Shown here: piece after piece, positions 63,001 to 64,000 of the stretch | Position numbering within the stretch: the first letter of the stretch is position 1 | How the letters are laid out: the number at the start of each line of letters is the position of its first letter | Assembly (NCBI GenBank): GCA_016808115.1 | Contig: JAEQBH010002845.1 | Span: 558,001-622,000, forward strand | DNA: 64,000 bases | Direction of reading: 5' to 3' | From: Tetrastigma voinierianum | Taxonomy: Eukaryota > Streptophyta > Magnoliopsida > Vitales > Vitaceae | Position numbers and translations under genes: made by a program | The notes under the pieces: model-generated | The model's input: only the letters and a program-made list of their open reading frames with translations | What the model was told of the DNA's origin: nothing | Databases searched by the model: none

Positions 63001-63115
63001 GATCCTGCATCCCTTGGCGGATTAGGCGTTGCTCGCTTGTGTTAGAGTTGATACCATCGATGGCGAGAAATTAGTTATGTTTATGGAGAGCTGTCGTTCC
63101 CACGAGCGGCGCGAT

Positions 63116-63877
63116 TGATGATGCTTTTTTTTCAAGCCGGGCGGGGTGGAGAGTGTGGGGGTCTCATTGGGGTGGACTCGGGTTGTTTGTGAAATTTGGG
63201 ATGGCGTCTGGATCGTCTGGATTGGGCGGGATCGCGGCAGCTGGCTGAGTCTGGACTCAGGACCCGAGCCAGACTCCTCTGCAGAGTGAAAAGGGGTCGG
63301 CGAGGGCTATGCACTGTGAAAGCCGGCTCAGTGCCCTAAGTGGGTTCTTTTTGAGAGAAAAGAGCTACTTGGGGGGCGATGTGTTGCATATGAGTATGCG
63401 TCTACAGGTATTACAACTCTTATTGAGGTAGCCTGTATTTATAGTGTATATTATTCCCGTTTATTGAGGTAAGTCGGGATTCTTTCCCATTTGATGGGAT
63501 ATTTATTGCCTTTATCAGTTTAAGAAGAAGAGATATTGAAGGGAATTTATCTCGCCATTTTTAGTGAGATTTGATTAGTTCTTGAGAATAATATATTATT
63601 AAGGAATTATCCTGTTCCCACTTATTGGTGAGATTTGATTAGTTCTTGTGAGGATAATATGGCATTATTGAGAATTATCTTTGTTCCTTATTGGTGGGAT
63701 TTAGAAGTCGATTTACAGGGGATGTGAGCCTTCCCAATTATCCATATCATCGGCCTGGGGGGTGGAGGGAATCGTGGGCTGCTTAAATGACGCTTAGGGG
63801 CTCGTGTTTTGATGTGGCTTGCTCTCCTTTCGGGGCCTAAGTGAGTAGCTCGCGCGCCTATTTTTCAAACCCCATCA
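63116..63877 (-). repeat. Right LTR of the gypsy-type element (5' LTR in its own direction)
   Basis: Begins TGATGATGC and ends AACCCCATCA, followed by the ACAAA duplication. It carries the minus-strand TATAAATA (63,443-63,436) and is 762 bp against 708 bp for the left LTR. Confidence 0.92.
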
Positions 63878-63882
63878 ACAAA

Positions 63883-64000
63883 CAAATGAAAAGAATTTAA
63901 CTTTCCCATGGAATAGGTTTTGGAATTATTATTGTTGAATTATTTTCTACCAGCTCACATATTAAAGTTTGATCCCTGTGTATGATAATAGTACCTGGAT
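63883..64000 (-). other. Inverted continuation of the endogenous virus fragment
   Basis: The minus strand here matches 56,895-56,980: 'gggatcaaactttaatatg', then 'ccaaaacctattccatggg', then 'aaagttaaa'. The virus-derived DNA therefore continues after the LTR element but in inverted orientation, and runs off the window. Confidence 0.72.

Larger units (their letters stand above)
58021..63877 (-). mobile_element. Non-autonomous Ty3/gypsy-type LTR element with GC-rich tandem-repeat interior
   Basis: LTRs at 58,021-58,728 and 63,116-63,877 are flanked by identical ACAAA duplications (58,016-58,020 and 63,878-63,882). The direction is minus: next to the right LTR, at 63,098-63,115, the minus strand reads ATCGCGCCGCTCGTGGGAAC, a diverged form of the plant gypsy junction 'TTGGCGCCGTCTGTGGGAAC'. 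The minus-strand LTR has TATAAATA at 63,443-63,436. The 4.4 kb interior has no recognisable gag, protease, RT or integrase. It consists mainly of short GC-rich tandem repeats in several domains. It therefore fits a large non-autonomous (LARD-like) element that would depend on proteins from relatives. It sits inside the endogenous virus fragment. Long open frames in the interior follow from GC richness and repeats and are not called as genes. Confidence 0.88.

Noticed and set aside
58750..63110. CRISPR-like array in the AGAGCTCGCC repeats
   Set aside because: Repeat and spacer lengths are irregular, the spacers are themselves repeated, and the genomic context is a plant nuclear LTR element.
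1..64000. tRNA or rRNA genes
   Set aside because: No tRNA-like cloverleaf with conserved A and B boxes or rRNA sequence was recognised by eye; a dedicated covariance-model scan was not possible.

Overview
This window looks like nuclear DNA from a flowering plant, probably a woody dicot, although the species cannot be fixed from the sequence. The evidence is GT-AG introns, plant-type retrotransposons (Ty1/copia, Ty3/gypsy, LINE), MITEs, long (TA)n tracts, an endogenous plant pararetrovirus fragment, and two genes with plant-type structure. Most of the window is AT-rich repeat DNA. The clear gene space is 44.8-56.7 kb.

Layout. 0-4.7 kb holds retroelement debris: a possible Gag fragment, a gypsy LTR and the 3' end of a LINE. 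4.8-8.2 kb is a broken, intron-containing copy of a calcium pump gene, with a MITE in its last intron. 9.5-13.6 kb is a decayed copia element with a LINE inserted in it. 13.6-22.3 kb holds exon-like segments of a gene I do not recognise, spread among MULE-like and hAT-like elements; two of its exon-like segments are present three times in tandem. 22.7-24.0 kb is a tandem array of about 355 bp units. 24.3-31.2 kb is a nested cluster of LTR elements with an internal array of about 183 bp units. 31-37 kb is AT-rich and includes a triplicated 324 bp unit. 37.5-42.7 kb is a structurally complete but decayed copia element with matching 5 bp target duplications.

Genes. At 44.8-49.9 kb (+) lies a seven-exon autoinhibited P2B Ca2+-ATPase (ACA1/2/7-like). 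Its catalytic core is intact, but exon 1, which encodes the calmodulin-binding autoinhibitory region, carries a frameshift and an in-frame stop. The broken copy at 4.8 kb is a DNA-level duplicate of this gene. At 51.1-56.7 kb (-) lies a five-exon gene for the condensin II subunit CAP-G2, convergent with the pump gene and apparently intact, with one probable GC-AG intron.

Right end. 56.9-58.0 kb and 63.9-64.0 kb are pieces of an endogenous caulimovirid, including a broken movement-protein region. The virus copy is split by a Ty3/gypsy-type LTR element (58,021-63,877, minus orientation). Its interior is GC-rich short tandem repeat with no recognisable gag or pol, which makes it the most unusual object here.

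The two genes do not act in one pathway. One pumps Ca2+ out of the cytosol under calmodulin control; the other helps shape chromosomes.
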